Made by a program: the position numbers and the translations under genes. This document shows positions 46,174 to 54,988 of a stretch of DNA of 64,000 nt, piece after piece (position 1 is the stretch's first letter; every line of letters starts with the position of its first letter). The stretch is from contig NZ_CANNEZ010000002.1 of the NCBI RefSeq assembly GCF_947503795.1, positions 496,001-560,000 of the forward strand, in the 5' to 3' direction. Below the pieces are notes generated by a model. The model was not told the origin of the DNA. It saw only the letters and a program-made list of their open reading frames with translations, and made no database searches. This DNA is from an uncultured Jannaschia sp. (GTDB lineage: Bacteria > Pseudomonadota > Alphaproteobacteria > Rhodobacterales > Rhodobacteraceae).

Positions 46174-46760
46174 GGCCGCAGCGTCCTGACGATATAGCGG
46201 ATATCCTCCGCGAGGCTCCAATCGTCGAGATAAGCGAGGTTGATCCGCACCTTGTCGGGCCAGATCGTCCGATCGTTGAAGGCAACCGGGTCGGCCTGCG
46301 CCGCGAGCAACGCCTCCTCGTCGCGGTATTTCAGGGTCGCCGGGCCGGTGATGCCCGGTCGAAGCGACATGACCCGTCGCCCCTCCCCTTCCAGGCGGTC
46401 GAGATAGCCCGGCACATCGGGGCGCGGTCCCACGAACGACATCTCGCCGCGCAGGATGTTCCAGAGCTGCGGCAGCTCGTCGAGCTTCCAGCGCCGCAGG
46501 AGCGCCCCCGTCGGCGTGATCCGCGGATCGTCGGCCGTCGTGATCAGGGGACCGTCCGAGAGCCGCATCGTCCTGATCTTGATGACCTCGAACGGCTGGC
46601 CGAACTGCCCGATCCGCGTCTGAAGAAAGAAACCGCTCGCGCCCGTGTCCCGGCGTGCGACGACCCAACAGACCGCGATCACCGGCCAGAGCATCGCCAG
46701 TCCGAGCCCCGCGCCGACAAGATCGAACGCGCGCTTCTGGAGGCGTTCGCCGTCGGTCAT
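46170..46760 (-). CDS. Short initiating sugar-phosphate transferase (PglC-like)
   Basis: A 196-aa monotopic phosphoglycosyl transferase. One hydrophobic N-terminal segment (AFDLVGAGLGLAMLWPVIAV, residues 10-29) is followed by the catalytic region with FEVIKIRTM, LRRWKLDELPQLWNIL and GEMSFVGPRPD. This is the WcaJ/PglC core without the long N-terminal membrane domain of WcaJ. It transfers a sugar-1-phosphate from UDP-sugar to undecaprenyl phosphate and so starts repeat-unit synthesis. Start and stop overlap its neighbours by four bases. Confidence 0.9.
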   Translation of the reverse strand: MTDGERLQKRAFDLVGAGLGLAMLWPVIAVCWVVARRDTGASGFFLQTRIGQFGQPFEVIKIRTMRLSDGPLITTADDPRITPTGALLRRWKLDELPQLWNILRGEMSFVGPRPDVPGYLDRLEGEGRRVMSLRPGITGPATLKYRDEEALLAAQADPVAFNDRTIWPDKVRINLAYLDDWSLAEDIRYIVRTLRP

Positions 46761-47890
46761 CGGATCCCGTCCCACGCGTTCGAAAGCCGTGCCGTCCCGA
46801 GGATCAGCTGGAGCACCCGTTCGGAGGTGTTGGTGACGGCGTAGTCCACCGGGATCTCGCGGGAGCGGCCCGCGGCCTCCCGCTCGGCATAAAGGGCGAC
46901 GGCGACGTCCACGGCCTCGGGGATCGTCTCGGGATCGAGGCCTGTGACCGCGATACAACCTGTGTCCATCGCCTCGGGCCGCTCGATCGCGTCGCGCGGC
47001 GTGACAGCCGGAAAGCCGAGGATCGCCGACTCCTCGGCGATCGTCCCGCTGTCGGAGATGGCACAGAAGGCCTGCATCTGGAGGGCGTTGTAGTCGTGAA
47101 AGCCGAACGGCTCCATCCAGCGGATCCGGGCGTCGGCTTCCTGCCCCAGGTCGTCCAGTCGCGCGCGGGTACGCGGATGGGTCGAGACGACGAGCGGCAT
47201 GTCGTGCCGGGCGGCCAGTGACCCGAGGATCGAGACGAGCGCGCCGAGCCGCTCGGGGCTGTCGACATTCTCCTCGCGGTGAAGCGAGACGATGAAATAG
47301 CCGCGCCGCGTCAGACCGAGCCGCGCCACCACGTCCGAGGCGTCGATCTTGGGGCGCGCGTGGTCCAGCACCTCGCGCATGGGCGAGCCGGTAAGGTAGA
47401 TGCGCCGATGATGAATGCCCTCGGAGAGCAGGTGCCGCCGCGCGTGCTCGGTATAGACGAGGTTGAAATCCGCGACGTGATCCACGAGACGGCGGTTCGT
47501 CTCCTCGGGGACATTGCGGTCGAAGGAGCGGTTGCCCGCCTCCATGTGATAGACGGGCACCTTCATGCGGCGGGCCATGATGGCCGCGATGGCGCTATTG
47601 GTGTCCCCGAGGATCAGAACGGCATCCGGCGCCTCGGCGGCGATGACCGCTTCGGACTTCGTCAGGATCGCGCCCAGCGTCTCGCCGAGCGTGCCGCCGC
47701 CGACGCCCAGCCAGTGATCCGGCGGCCGCAAATCCAGATCGTCGAAGAAGACGTCGCTCAGGCGCGGGTCCCAGTTCTGGCCGGTATGCACGAGCACATG
47801 GTCCAGATGCGTCTCCAGCCGCGTCATTACCCGGCTCAACCGAATGATCTCGGGCCGGGTGCCCAGGATGGTCATCACCTTGAGGGTCAT
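46757..47890 (-). CDS. capG: UDP-N-acetylglucosamine 2-epimerase-type enzyme (CapG/WbjD)
   Basis: A 377-aa non-hydrolysing epimerase. TILGTRPEIIRLSRV (about 7-21), HTGQNWD, GDTNSAIA, HMEAGNRSFDRNVPEETNRRL and SDSGTIAEESAILGFPAVT are its landmarks. In context with CapE and CapF it should catalyse the C2 epimerisation that gives UDP-N-acetyl-L-fucosamine. WecB-type UDP-ManNAc synthesis is the alternative, but CapE and CapF right upstream favour the FucNAc pathway. Overlaps CapF by ATGA. Confidence 0.87.
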   Translation of the reverse strand: MTLKVMTILGTRPEIIRLSRVMTRLETHLDHVLVHTGQNWDPRLSDVFFDDLDLRPPDHWLGVGGGTLGETLGAILTKSEAVIAAEAPDAVLILGDTNSAIAAIMARRMKVPVYHMEAGNRSFDRNVPEETNRRLVDHVADFNLVYTEHARRHLLSEGIHHRRIYLTGSPMREVLDHARPKIDASDVVARLGLTRRGYFIVSLHREENVDSPERLGALVSILGSLAARHDMPLVVSTHPRTRARLDDLGQEADARIRWMEPFGFHDYNALQMQAFCAISDSGTIAEESAILGFPAVTPRDAIERPEAMDTGCIAVTGLDPETIPEAVDVAVALYAEREAAGRSREIPVDYAVTNTSERVLQLILGTARLSNAWDGIR

Positions 47891-49008
47891 GTCTCGAGAA
47901 CCTTGTCGGCGTAGGTATCGGGTGCGGTCGGGTCGAAGAGGTCGTGGGTCCAGAACAGGGTCAAGAGCGGGTCCGGACCGACATTCTCGATGGAATGGGT
48001 CCAGAGCGTGGGCATGTCCACGGCCGCGGGTGCCGCCCCGGTGACGCGGTAGGTGCGCACGGCTGTCCCCAGCGCGGGCCGCATCCGGATATCGGCCTCG
48101 CCTTCGAGCACGAGGAACCGCTCGACCTTGCCGAGATGGAAATGGTCGCCGCGGGTCACGCCCGGTGCCGTCTTAGACAGGAAGGTCTGGCCGCCGCCAC
48201 CGCCCTTCACCGCCTCGAAGAGCATGCCGCGCGCATCCGTGTTCTGGGTCAGCGGGCGGGGCCAGCCGTCGGGGTATGTGGCGGCGCGGTAGCTGTTGAA
48301 GAGGTCGCGGTCGAACGGATCGGAAAGGTCGGGATAGGTGTTCGCGGTGTAGAGCCGATGGAACCGGCGCAACCGCTCCCAGAGGTCGGGCACCGGCATC
48401 GACCGGCCCTCGGGCTCGATCCGCCCCGGTTCGCCTGAGAGGGCTGCGCCGATGGCGACTTCCGCGGCCGCCCCGGCATGGAGAAGCTGGACCCTGCCAT
48501 CCGGGTCGAGATCGGGCCTCTCACCTGCCAGAAGCTTGGCGATCAGGGTCGCGGTGACGTTGTTGTAGAAGGGGCGCGCGCCCTCGCCGAAGATATGCGG
48601 CAGGCGCAGGTCGGTCATCGAGCCGATCCCGGCGATGATCTCGGCCGCCGCCGCCTTCGAACGTCCGTAGGGGGTCGCCGTCCCGGCATGGATGGAATTC
48701 GCATAGACGACATGGGGCGCCGATCCGGCGTCGCGGCAGGCCTCGGCCAAGCGGCGCGCGATCGCGGGATTGCCCGCTTCGACCGCATCGTCCGGGCCGC
48801 GATTGACGCCCGCGAAGTGCAGCACCGCATCCGCATCGGTCACGGCCTCCCGCAGCGTGGCGTCGTCTTGAAACCCGGCGCGATCCAGCGCAGCGGATCG
48901 GTAGGGCGGCGCGTCGCCGCGAAACCGTGCCGCGCAGTTGGCGGCGTGCAACCGGACCGCCGCATGGTGACCGATCAGCCCCGCCGTGCCGGTGACGACG
49001 ATCTTCAT
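47887..49008 (-). CDS. capF: UDP-sugar reductase with cupin domain (CapF/WbjC)
   Basis: A 373-aa bifunctional protein. The Rossmann domain begins MKIVVTGTAGLIGHH and carries YANSIHAGTATPYGRSK (catalytic S/Y/K region, about 110). The last 110 residues are a cupin with RGDHFHLGKVERFLVLEGEA (metal-binding histidines). This domain pair is characteristic of CapF, which epimerises at C3 and reduces C4 in UDP-FucNAc synthesis. Start set at 49008 (ATGA overlap with capE). Confidence 0.9.
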   Translation of the reverse strand: MKIVVTGTAGLIGHHAAVRLHAANCAARFRGDAPPYRSAALDRAGFQDDATLREAVTDADAVLHFAGVNRGPDDAVEAGNPAIARRLAEACRDAGSAPHVVYANSIHAGTATPYGRSKAAAAEIIAGIGSMTDLRLPHIFGEGARPFYNNVTATLIAKLLAGERPDLDPDGRVQLLHAGAAAEVAIGAALSGEPGRIEPEGRSMPVPDLWERLRRFHRLYTANTYPDLSDPFDRDLFNSYRAATYPDGWPRPLTQNTDARGMLFEAVKGGGGGQTFLSKTAPGVTRGDHFHLGKVERFLVLEGEADIRMRPALGTAVRTYRVTGAAPAAVDMPTLWTHSIENVGPDPLLTLFWTHDLFDPTAPDTYADKVLET

Positions 49009-50036
49009 CGCGTCCGCCACCCGGCGAGGGCCGCTTCAATTTCGGGCAGGGACAGCAGAAGACGCTCGACGCCCGCGACATCCAGGCGTTCGGTGTTGTG
49101 GGAATGGTAATCCTCGGCCCCACGCCCCGCGGGATCGCCTTCCGACAGGTAAGGCGCGTAGTTCAGATCACGCTCGTCCATCGAGATGCGGAAGTAGTCG
49201 CCCATATCCTCCGATTTGGCGAGTTCCAGCCCCGTGGCCAGCGTCTCGTAAAGCTTCTCGGCATGCCGCCAGCCGATCGCATCGACCGGATGGTCCGGCA
49301 CATCGAACAGGTTGGTCAGGGCCGTGACGAGGTCCGCGATGGTCGCGGCCGGCGCCTTCTTGACGAAGAGATCCCCCTGCCGCGCGTTCTCGAATGCATG
49401 GTGTACGAGGGCCACGCTGTCGCGCAGCGGCATCAGGAACCGCGTCATCGACGGCTCGGTCACCGTGATCGGCCGTCCCTCGCGGATCTGGCGCACGAAG
49501 AGCGGGATCACCGACCCGCGCGAATACATCACGTTGCCGTAGCGCACGGCGGAGATGACGGTCGGCCCGTCATCCCCGACCTCGCGGGCGCGCGCGACGG
49601 CGAATTTCTCCATCATCGCCTTCGATATGCCCATCGCGTTGACGGGCAGGACCGCCTTGTCCGTCGAAAGGCATACAACCGCGCGCACCTCGGCCGAAAC
49701 GGCCGACCCGAGCACGTTCTCGGAGCCGAGGATGTTCGTCCGCACGGCTTCGAGCGGAAAGAATTCGCAGGACGGCACCTGCTTCAGGGCGGCGGCATGA
49801 AACACCGCGTCAACGCCCTTCATGGCGCGGTCGACCGTGCTCCGATCGCGGATATCGCCGATATGGAAGCGCACCCGCGCGTCGCGCAGCTCGTTGCGCA
49901 GCGCGTCCTGTTTCTCCTCGTCCCGGCTGAGAACCCTGATTTCGGGCACGCCGCGGGCGAGCAGATCGCGCAGCATGTTTCGTCCGAACGACCCCGTCCC
50001 GCCCGTGATCAGGACGGTTTCGTGCGTGAGGCCCAT
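49005..50036 (-). CDS. capE: UDP-GlcNAc 4,6-dehydratase/5-epimerase (CapE/WbjB)
   Basis: A 343-aa SDR of the FlaA1/CapE type. The NAD motif TGGTGSFGRNM (about residues 12-22) and the CLSTDKAVLPVNAMGISKAMMEK region (about 125-147) with the S/M/K triad seen in FlaA1/CapE enzymes are present. It makes the 4-keto-6-deoxy sugar from which CapF and CapG form UDP-N-acetyl-L-fucosamine. A GTG six bases upstream (50042) with AGAGG before it is an alternative start. It is the first gene of the ten-gene minus operon. Confidence 0.9.
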   Translation of the reverse strand: MGLTHETVLITGGTGSFGRNMLRDLLARGVPEIRVLSRDEEKQDALRNELRDARVRFHIGDIRDRSTVDRAMKGVDAVFHAAALKQVPSCEFFPLEAVRTNILGSENVLGSAVSAEVRAVVCLSTDKAVLPVNAMGISKAMMEKFAVARAREVGDDGPTVISAVRYGNVMYSRGSVIPLFVRQIREGRPITVTEPSMTRFLMPLRDSVALVHHAFENARQGDLFVKKAPAATIADLVTALTNLFDVPDHPVDAIGWRHAEKLYETLATGLELAKSEDMGDYFRISMDERDLNYAPYLSEGDPAGRGAEDYHSHNTERLDVAGVERLLLSLPEIEAALAGWRTR

Positions 50037-50130
50037 GGGCACGGTTTCCTCTCGGCAGAGCCATCGATTCGGCCCTGCCGACTATGGCAACCTCACCCCG
50101 TGAAGGCCACCCGGGCCCCGCCGCGCCGTA

Positions 50131-51879
50131 TCAGTCGATCTCGGTCAGGCTACGCCCCGCGGGGGCCAGTCCGATCGTCCCGAGCGCATAGTCCGCGACC
50201 GGTACCTTCAGATCGACACTGCCATCGGCCGTGCGCTGCCCCGCGGCCAGCGGCTCGGGGGCGAAGGAGAGGCCTGCGAAACGAACCCCATGCTGCGCGC
50301 CCGTGTCGGCATAGGTGGTGTAACCGCCCGCCCGGTTCGAAAAATTGGGCAGCCACATCGCCTGGGCCGCCGCCGTGCCCGGCGCGAAGTTCGTCGCCGC
50401 ATTCCGCCCGGAGAGATCCGTACCCCCGATATAACCCGTCGCACGATACCAGGTGTCGTCCTGCGGCAGCACGTATCCCTCGCTGGCCACGTACTTGTAG
50501 GTTCCGCCGCTGTCGGTATTGGCCAGCCGCGTGCCCGCGGGCCAGATGCCGTTCGCGTCGTCGGGATTTGCCATGCTGGCGGGCAGCGGCGCTTTCAGCG
50601 TGATGGTGTTCGCCACCTTGTCCACGCCGGTCAGGTCGAACAGGTCCGCAAGGTAGATGCGGCTATAGTCGGAATAGAGGAACCCGCCCGAATTGCGATA
50701 ACCGAAGATGATGATGCCGCGCCGGTTCGCCGTCTGCACCGTCTCGTTCCAGCCGCTGGCGTCGACGAGCGAGACCACCGTGTCGCCGGGGGCCAGGGGT
50801 GCCGCAAGCTCGGTCAGGCTGTCGACGCCGCCATGGCGAAACCGCATGTGGTGCAGCGGGTTGATCTGGAGCCCGTCGATGTCCTTCAGGATGAGGCCGA
50901 TCAGCTGCTGGTGACGGCTCTCGTTGGGATGGGCGGACCAGTCGCCCGCGATGCTCTCCTGATGGATGGCGCAGCTCATCCGGTAGGTCGCGGAGGGATC
51001 GACGGGGAAGGATTCGGTGGTCGCCACGGGCCCCGGATAGTAGCCGCGGTAGAGGTTCGACCCCGCCATGCCCGGCGTCAGGGCCGTGTCGAACGTGAAG
51101 GCATCCGGGTAGTTGTAGCCGTTGCCCAGAAGGCCGGTGCCGTTCGTCATCAGGTCGAGGCCCCGCGACGCTACATAAGCCGCCGTGATCGGTGCCTCGG
51201 TCCCGAAGGCCGGATCGGTGAGGCCGTCGAGGCCCGCCGGGAACCGCGCACGCCCGGTAGCCGCATCGAGCACCATCGCCTCGGTCCAGGTCACGCCGTC
51301 GGCGCTCGTCTTGACGTGCAGATCGTCGTCGCCCGCCGTCCCGATCTCGACCCGACCCGACCATCCCGTCTGGAAGAGAAGCGACGCCGTGTCGCCGCCC
51401 GTGGCCTTGTTCAGCTTCACCTGCGTCCCCGCGCCCGCGTGGGTGACGAGCACCGCTTCCGAGGCGACGGCGAGCCGGTTGGTGTCGTCGGCGCCCGTGG
51501 CGATGCCGATCCGGTCGACCGTCTCGGGCGCGCCGCCGGCCTGATCCCAGTCCGATCCGGTCCAGACCCGGAGGAGAGCCGTTGCCCGGTCCCAGGCCAG
51601 CCAGCCCTCAGCCGGAACGTGGAACGCCCAGGCCCCGTCCGTCCGCACGGCGATCGCGCCGTCCTGACCCGCGAACGCCTCCGTTGCGCCGGTTGCCACG
51701 ATCCAGCGGTCGCCCTCGTCCGGCGTCAGGTCCGGGGTCGCCGCGACGCCCTCGACCGAGAGCTGCACGATCGCATCCAGCGCCCGCAGGGCCTCATTGT
51801 GGGTGACGTGCTTCTGGGCCTGGTTGGCCTGGATATAAGGCAGCGCCAGAAGGCGCGAGCGTTCGGATGACTGGGTCAT
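50131..51879 (-). CDS. DUF2793 domain protein, possible tail-fibre or surface protein
   Basis: A 582-aa protein. Its first 90 residues (LALPYIQANQAQKHVTHNEALRAL, IVATGATEAFAGQDGAIA) are the DUF2793 domain, found in phage and gene-transfer-agent related proteins of Rhodobacteraceae. The remaining 490 residues are Gly/Thr/Asp-rich, with no signal peptide. DUF2793 proteins are, as I recall, linked to tail fibres of the R. capsulatus gene transfer agent, but no other GTA gene is in the window. A perfect AGGAGG precedes the ATG, and a CtrA-like box is 40 bp upstream. Confidence 0.8.
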   Translation of the reverse strand: MTQSSERSRLLALPYIQANQAQKHVTHNEALRALDAIVQLSVEGVAATPDLTPDEGDRWIVATGATEAFAGQDGAIAVRTDGAWAFHVPAEGWLAWDRATALLRVWTGSDWDQAGGAPETVDRIGIATGADDTNRLAVASEAVLVTHAGAGTQVKLNKATGGDTASLLFQTGWSGRVEIGTAGDDDLHVKTSADGVTWTEAMVLDAATGRARFPAGLDGLTDPAFGTEAPITAAYVASRGLDLMTNGTGLLGNGYNYPDAFTFDTALTPGMAGSNLYRGYYPGPVATTESFPVDPSATYRMSCAIHQESIAGDWSAHPNESRHQQLIGLILKDIDGLQINPLHHMRFRHGGVDSLTELAAPLAPGDTVVSLVDASGWNETVQTANRRGIIIFGYRNSGGFLYSDYSRIYLADLFDLTGVDKVANTITLKAPLPASMANPDDANGIWPAGTRLANTDSGGTYKYVASEGYVLPQDDTWYRATGYIGGTDLSGRNAATNFAPGTAAAQAMWLPNFSNRAGGYTTYADTGAQHGVRFAGLSFAPEPLAAGQRTADGSVDLKVPVADYALGTIGLAPAGRSLTEID

Positions 51880-51919
51880 TGATCCCTCCTGTGACGATGG
51901 CAGGACTCGGATGGAGCAA

Positions 51920-51934
51920 TTAACGAAAGGTTGC
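51920..51934 (-). promoter_or_regulatory. CtrA-like box upstream of the DUF2793 gene
   Basis: On the coding strand this reads GCAACCTTTCGTTAA. Eleven of 15 positions are shared with the boxes before the luxR operon (4347-4361) and luxI (3390-3404), all oriented the same way with respect to their gene. It is 40 bp before the DUF2793 start and in the divergent gap with the epimerase gene. Only the second half matches the TTAA element. Confidence 0.4.
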
Positions 51935-51988
51935 CGCGCCCCGTCCCGATGGGGCATTGCGGCCCGGACCCTGGCCAAAGGCGCCCCC

Positions 51989-52999
51989 ATGTCCCGCATC
52001 CTGATCACCGGCACCGCCGGCTTCATCGGCTTCCACCTCGCCCGGCTGCTGCTGTCGCAGGGACACGAGGTGCGGGGGTATGACGGCATGACCGACTATT
52101 ACGACGTCGCGCTCAAGCGGCGGCGTCACGCCATGCTGCTCCAGTCCGAACGCTTCGCCGCCACCGAAGGGATGCTGGAGGACCAGGCCGCGCTCGACGC
52201 CGCGATCGATGCCTTCGCACCCGAGTTCATCGTGCATCTCGCGGGTCAGGCGGGCGTCCGCTACAGCCTCGAGGCTCCGCGCGCCTATATCGACGCCAAT
52301 GTCGTCGGCACCTTCAACGTCATGGAGGCCGCGCGACGGCACGCGGTCACCCACCTCCTCATGGCGTCCACGTCGTCGGTCTACGGCGCGAATACCGACA
52401 TGCCGTTCCGCGAGGACCAGAAGGCCGACACGCCGCTGACGATCTATGCGGCGACCAAGAAGGCATCCGAGGCGATGGGCCACGCCTGGGCCCATATCCA
52501 CGACCTGCCGATCACGATGTTCCGGTTCTTCACCGTCTACGGGCCCTGGGGCCGCCCCGACATGGCGCCGATCAAGTTCGCGGAGGCCATCACCGCGGGC
52601 AAGCCCATCGACATCTACAATGGCGGCGAGATGTGGCGGGACTTTACCTATGTCGAAGACCTCGTCCGCGCCATCGCGCTCCTGATCGACGTCCCACCCG
52701 TGCGGCCCACGGATGGTGCCGTGCCCGAGGGCGACAGCCTTTCGCCGGTCGCCCCCTACCGGGTGGTCAACATCGGAAATTCGGACAAGGTGCACCTGAT
52801 GGATTTCATTGCAGCCCTCGAAGACGCGTTGGGTACGAAAGCCATCCGCAACATGATGCCGATGCAGACCGGTGACGTGCCCGCGACTTGGGCCGATGCC
52901 ACCCTACTGCACCGCCTGACCGGATATGCCCCCGAGACCGACTACCGCGAGGGGACGCGACTGTTCGCCGAATGGTTCAAGACGTGGAAGAACCTCTAA
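51989..52999 (+). CDS. UDP-glucuronate 4-epimerase-like NAD-dependent epimerase
   Basis: A 336-aa extended SDR. GTAGFIG (8-14) binds NAD, STSSVYGANTDMPF contains the catalytic Ser, and YAATKKASE gives the YxxxK pair (about residue 152). The order of blocks (GYDGMTDYYDVALKRRR, VHLAGQAGVRYSLE, FFTVYGPWGRPDMA) is that of the LspL/Cap1J UDP-glucuronate 4-epimerases, which make UDP-galacturonate. It probably supplies a uronic acid for surface polysaccharide. Divergent from the DUF2793 gene. Confidence 0.88.
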   Translation: MSRILITGTAGFIGFHLARLLLSQGHEVRGYDGMTDYYDVALKRRRHAMLLQSERFAATEGMLEDQAALDAAIDAFAPEFIVHLAGQAGVRYSLEAPRAYIDANVVGTFNVMEAARRHAVTHLLMASTSSVYGANTDMPFREDQKADTPLTIYAATKKASEAMGHAWAHIHDLPITMFRFFTVYGPWGRPDMAPIKFAEAITAGKPIDIYNGGEMWRDFTYVEDLVRAIALLIDVPPVRPTDGAVPEGDSLSPVAPYRVVNIGNSDKVHLMDFIAALEDALGTKAIRNMMPMQTGDVPATWADATLLHRLTGYAPETDYREGTRLFAEWFKTWKNL

Positions 53000-53643
53000 C
53001 CCGCCAGCAAGCGCAATCCCTGTGTGACGTCCGCCCGCACCGCCAGTCTTAGCCCTGGTTCGTCCCCCGCGCGCAGCGCCGCGACGATCATCCGGTGGTT
53101 CTTGGGCAGTTCGGTCCGGTTCAGCCGCCCGTAGAGCGCGCGCATCGTCGGCCCCATCTGCAACCAGACCGTTTCGACCATGGCCAGCATCGCGGGCGCC
53201 TGGGCCCGCAGATAGAGCGTCCGGTGGAATTCGAGATTGGTCCGGATGTAGCCCGACGCGTCGTGCTTGGCGATCTGCTCGGCGATGGCGGTGTTGATCG
53301 CCTCCATCCGGTCGACCAGCGCCAGATGCGCGCGCGGCAGCGCCCGGATCGCCAGCTCCGGCTCGAGCAGCGAGCGCAGTGCGGCCAGTTCCTCGATCCG
53401 GTCGTTCGACAGGGCGGGCGTCGCGATCCGTCCGCTGGCCGAAAGCGACAACGCCCCCTCTGCCACCAATCGCCGCAGCGCCTCGCGGACCGGGGTCATG
53501 GACAGTCCGTAGTCCTTGCCGATCCCGCGCAGCGTCAGCGCCTGCCCCGGCGGCAGTTCGCCATGCATGATCCGCGTCCGCAGGCTGCGATACAGGCGGT
53601 CATGGGCGGCTCCGGCACCATCGGGAAGCGGGTTCAGCAGCAT
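52996..53643 (-). CDS. GntR family transcriptional regulator (FadR/FCD subtype)
   Basis: A 215-aa regulator with an N-terminal winged helix (about residues 14-75, RGIGKDYGLSMTPVREALRRLVAEG) and a C-terminal FCD domain with the metal-binding His pattern around NLEFHRTLYLRA. It ends convergently with the epimerase gene. Effector and targets are unknown; the TRAP/BKACE operon at 55.6-60.5 kb is one possible target. Confidence 0.9.
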   Translation of the reverse strand: MLLNPLPDGAGAAHDRLYRSLRTRIMHGELPPGQALTLRGIGKDYGLSMTPVREALRRLVAEGALSLSASGRIATPALSNDRIEELAALRSLLEPELAIRALPRAHLALVDRMEAINTAIAEQIAKHDASGYIRTNLEFHRTLYLRAQAPAMLAMVETVWLQMGPTMRALYGRLNRTELPKNHRMIVAALRAGDEPGLRLAVRADVTQGLRLLAG

Positions 53644-53682
53644 GGCGCGACTGTTCCCCGCCCGCGCCCCAAACGCAACGGC

Positions 53683-54384
53683 TCAGGCGAAGTCCACCGC
53701 ATGGAGCTCCGTTCCGCGGGTCCGGAGCCACGCGCGGCGCGGCTGCCAGTCGGGCATCAACCCCTCGACCTGCGCCCAGAATCGCGGCGAGTGATCCATG
53801 TGGACCAGATGCGCGACCTCATGCGCCGCGACGTAATCCAGCACCTCGGGCGGCGCCATGATCAGCCGCCACGAGAACATCAAATCGCCCCGCGACGTGC
53901 ACGACCCCCAGCGCGAGCGCGTATCCCGCATCGTGATCCGACCCGGCACACGCCCGAGGATCGCCGCGTGGCGATCGACCGCCTCGACCAGATGAGTGCG
54001 CGCCATCTCGCGCAGCAGCACCTTCACGCGCGCCCCGGCCCTCGCGTCGTCGGGCACGGCGATGGCATCACCGACATATCGCGCGGCGCGGCCCGGCCCT
54101 GCGATCACCGGCCGCTCGAGCCCCATCAGCGGCACCGTCCCGCCGACCCGAACCGGCCGCAAAGCGGGCACCGCCGCGACCTGCCGCGCGATCCATCCCG
54201 CCTGCGCGGCGATGAAAGCCTGCGCCTCGTCGATCGCGATCCCCCTCGGAAGCGTCAGTGCGACCACCCCGTCCGAACGTCCGACCCGCAGCGTCATCCG
54301 CCGCGCGCGCTTCGACGGCCGCAGCACGACCGACAGGCCGGGCGCGCCGGGCACGGGTAGTTGGTCTTGCGCTGGGCTGGGCAT
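53683..54384 (-). CDS. YgjP-type zinc metallopeptidase (DUF45)
   Basis: A 233-aa protein of the SprT/YgjP (M48-like) family. The zinc motif is HEVAH (about residue 190), with HSPRFWAQVE supplying the third ligand. TRSRWGSCTSRGDLMFSWRL before it is the family hallmark. No signal peptide; probably cytoplasmic. Physiological substrate unknown. The 100-bp gap upstream separates it from the divergent TIGR02300 gene. Confidence 0.88.
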   Translation of the reverse strand: MPSPAQDQLPVPGAPGLSVVLRPSKRARRMTLRVGRSDGVVALTLPRGIAIDEAQAFIAAQAGWIARQVAAVPALRPVRVGGTVPLMGLERPVIAGPGRAARYVGDAIAVPDDARAGARVKVLLREMARTHLVEAVDRHAAILGRVPGRITMRDTRSRWGSCTSRGDLMFSWRLIMAPPEVLDYVAAHEVAHLVHMDHSPRFWAQVEGLMPDWQPRRAWLRTRGTELHAVDFA

Positions 54385-54484
54385 GATGCCTCCGACCGGG
54401 GGCTTGCCACACCTGATCGGCTGTGGCATCCGGCCCCAATTCCCGACACCCGGGACCGTTCCCGGACGATATGAAGGATGCGAC

Positions 54485-54820
54485 ATGCCCAAGGAAGAAT
54501 GGGGCGTCAAGCGGGTCTGCCCGACCACCGGCAAGCGCTTCTACGACCTCAACCGCGACCCCGTCGTCAGCCCCTATACGGGCGAAGTCGTCAACGTGGA
54601 AACCGGCACGAAGACGCGCGTCCTCGTGGCCGACAAGGATGACGTCGACGCCAAGAAGGCCAAGGACGACGAGGATCTGCTGCTCGACGACGACGATGTC
54701 GAAGACGAGGAGGACGCCGATTCCACCGACGACGCCGTTCTGGAAGACGATGACGACGATGACGACACCGTCTCGCTGGACGAACTTGCGGTCGGAGACG
54801 ACGGCGACGACGACGATTGA
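54485..54820 (+). CDS. TIGR02300 family protein
   Basis: A 111-aa protein. The N-terminal KEEWGVKRVCPTTGKRFYDLNRDPVV segment (about residues 3-28, read in parts) with the CPTTGKRFYD core is the TIGR02300 signature of alphaproteobacteria, and the last 60 residues are a strongly acidic Asp/Glu tail. Function unknown; a zinc- or RNA-binding role is conceivable. Followed by tRNA-Ala. Confidence 0.92.
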   Translation: MPKEEWGVKRVCPTTGKRFYDLNRDPVVSPYTGEVVNVETGTKTRVLVADKDDVDAKKAKDDEDLLLDDDDVEDEEDADSTDDAVLEDDDDDDDTVSLDELAVGDDGDDDD

Positions 54821-54890
54821 TCGGGGGGCGGCGCGCGGGGTTTTTCCGCTTGCGCCGCTTCCGGGCCTGCCTTAGATCGCAGGCCGGTTA

Positions 54891-54966
54891 GGGGCCTTAG
54901 CTCAGTTGGTAGAGCGCCTGCATGGCATGCAGGAGGTCAGCGGTTCGACCCCGCTAGGCTCCACCA
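54891..54966 (+). tRNA. tRNA-Ala (anticodon GGC)
   Basis: A 76-base cloverleaf: acceptor GGGGCCT with AGGCTCC, anticodon stem CCTGC/GCAGG with loop ATGGCAT, T-loop GGTTCGACC, and an encoded CCA end. The anticodon GGC reads GCC/GCU alanine codons. Nothing nearby suggests an integrase or attachment site. Confidence 0.97.
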
Positions 54967-54988
54967 TCTCCTTATCCCACAGGTTCCG

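Noticed and set aside
44177-50036. The operon as a bacillosamine (PglFED) cluster
   Set aside because: There is no PglD-like Rossmann/hexapeptide acetyltransferase and no long PglF; CapF and CapG instead point to UDP-FucNAc.
54891-54966. tRNA-Ala as a possible genomic-island attachment site
   Set aside because: There is no integrase, direct repeat of the tRNA 3' end or foreign-looking block next to it.
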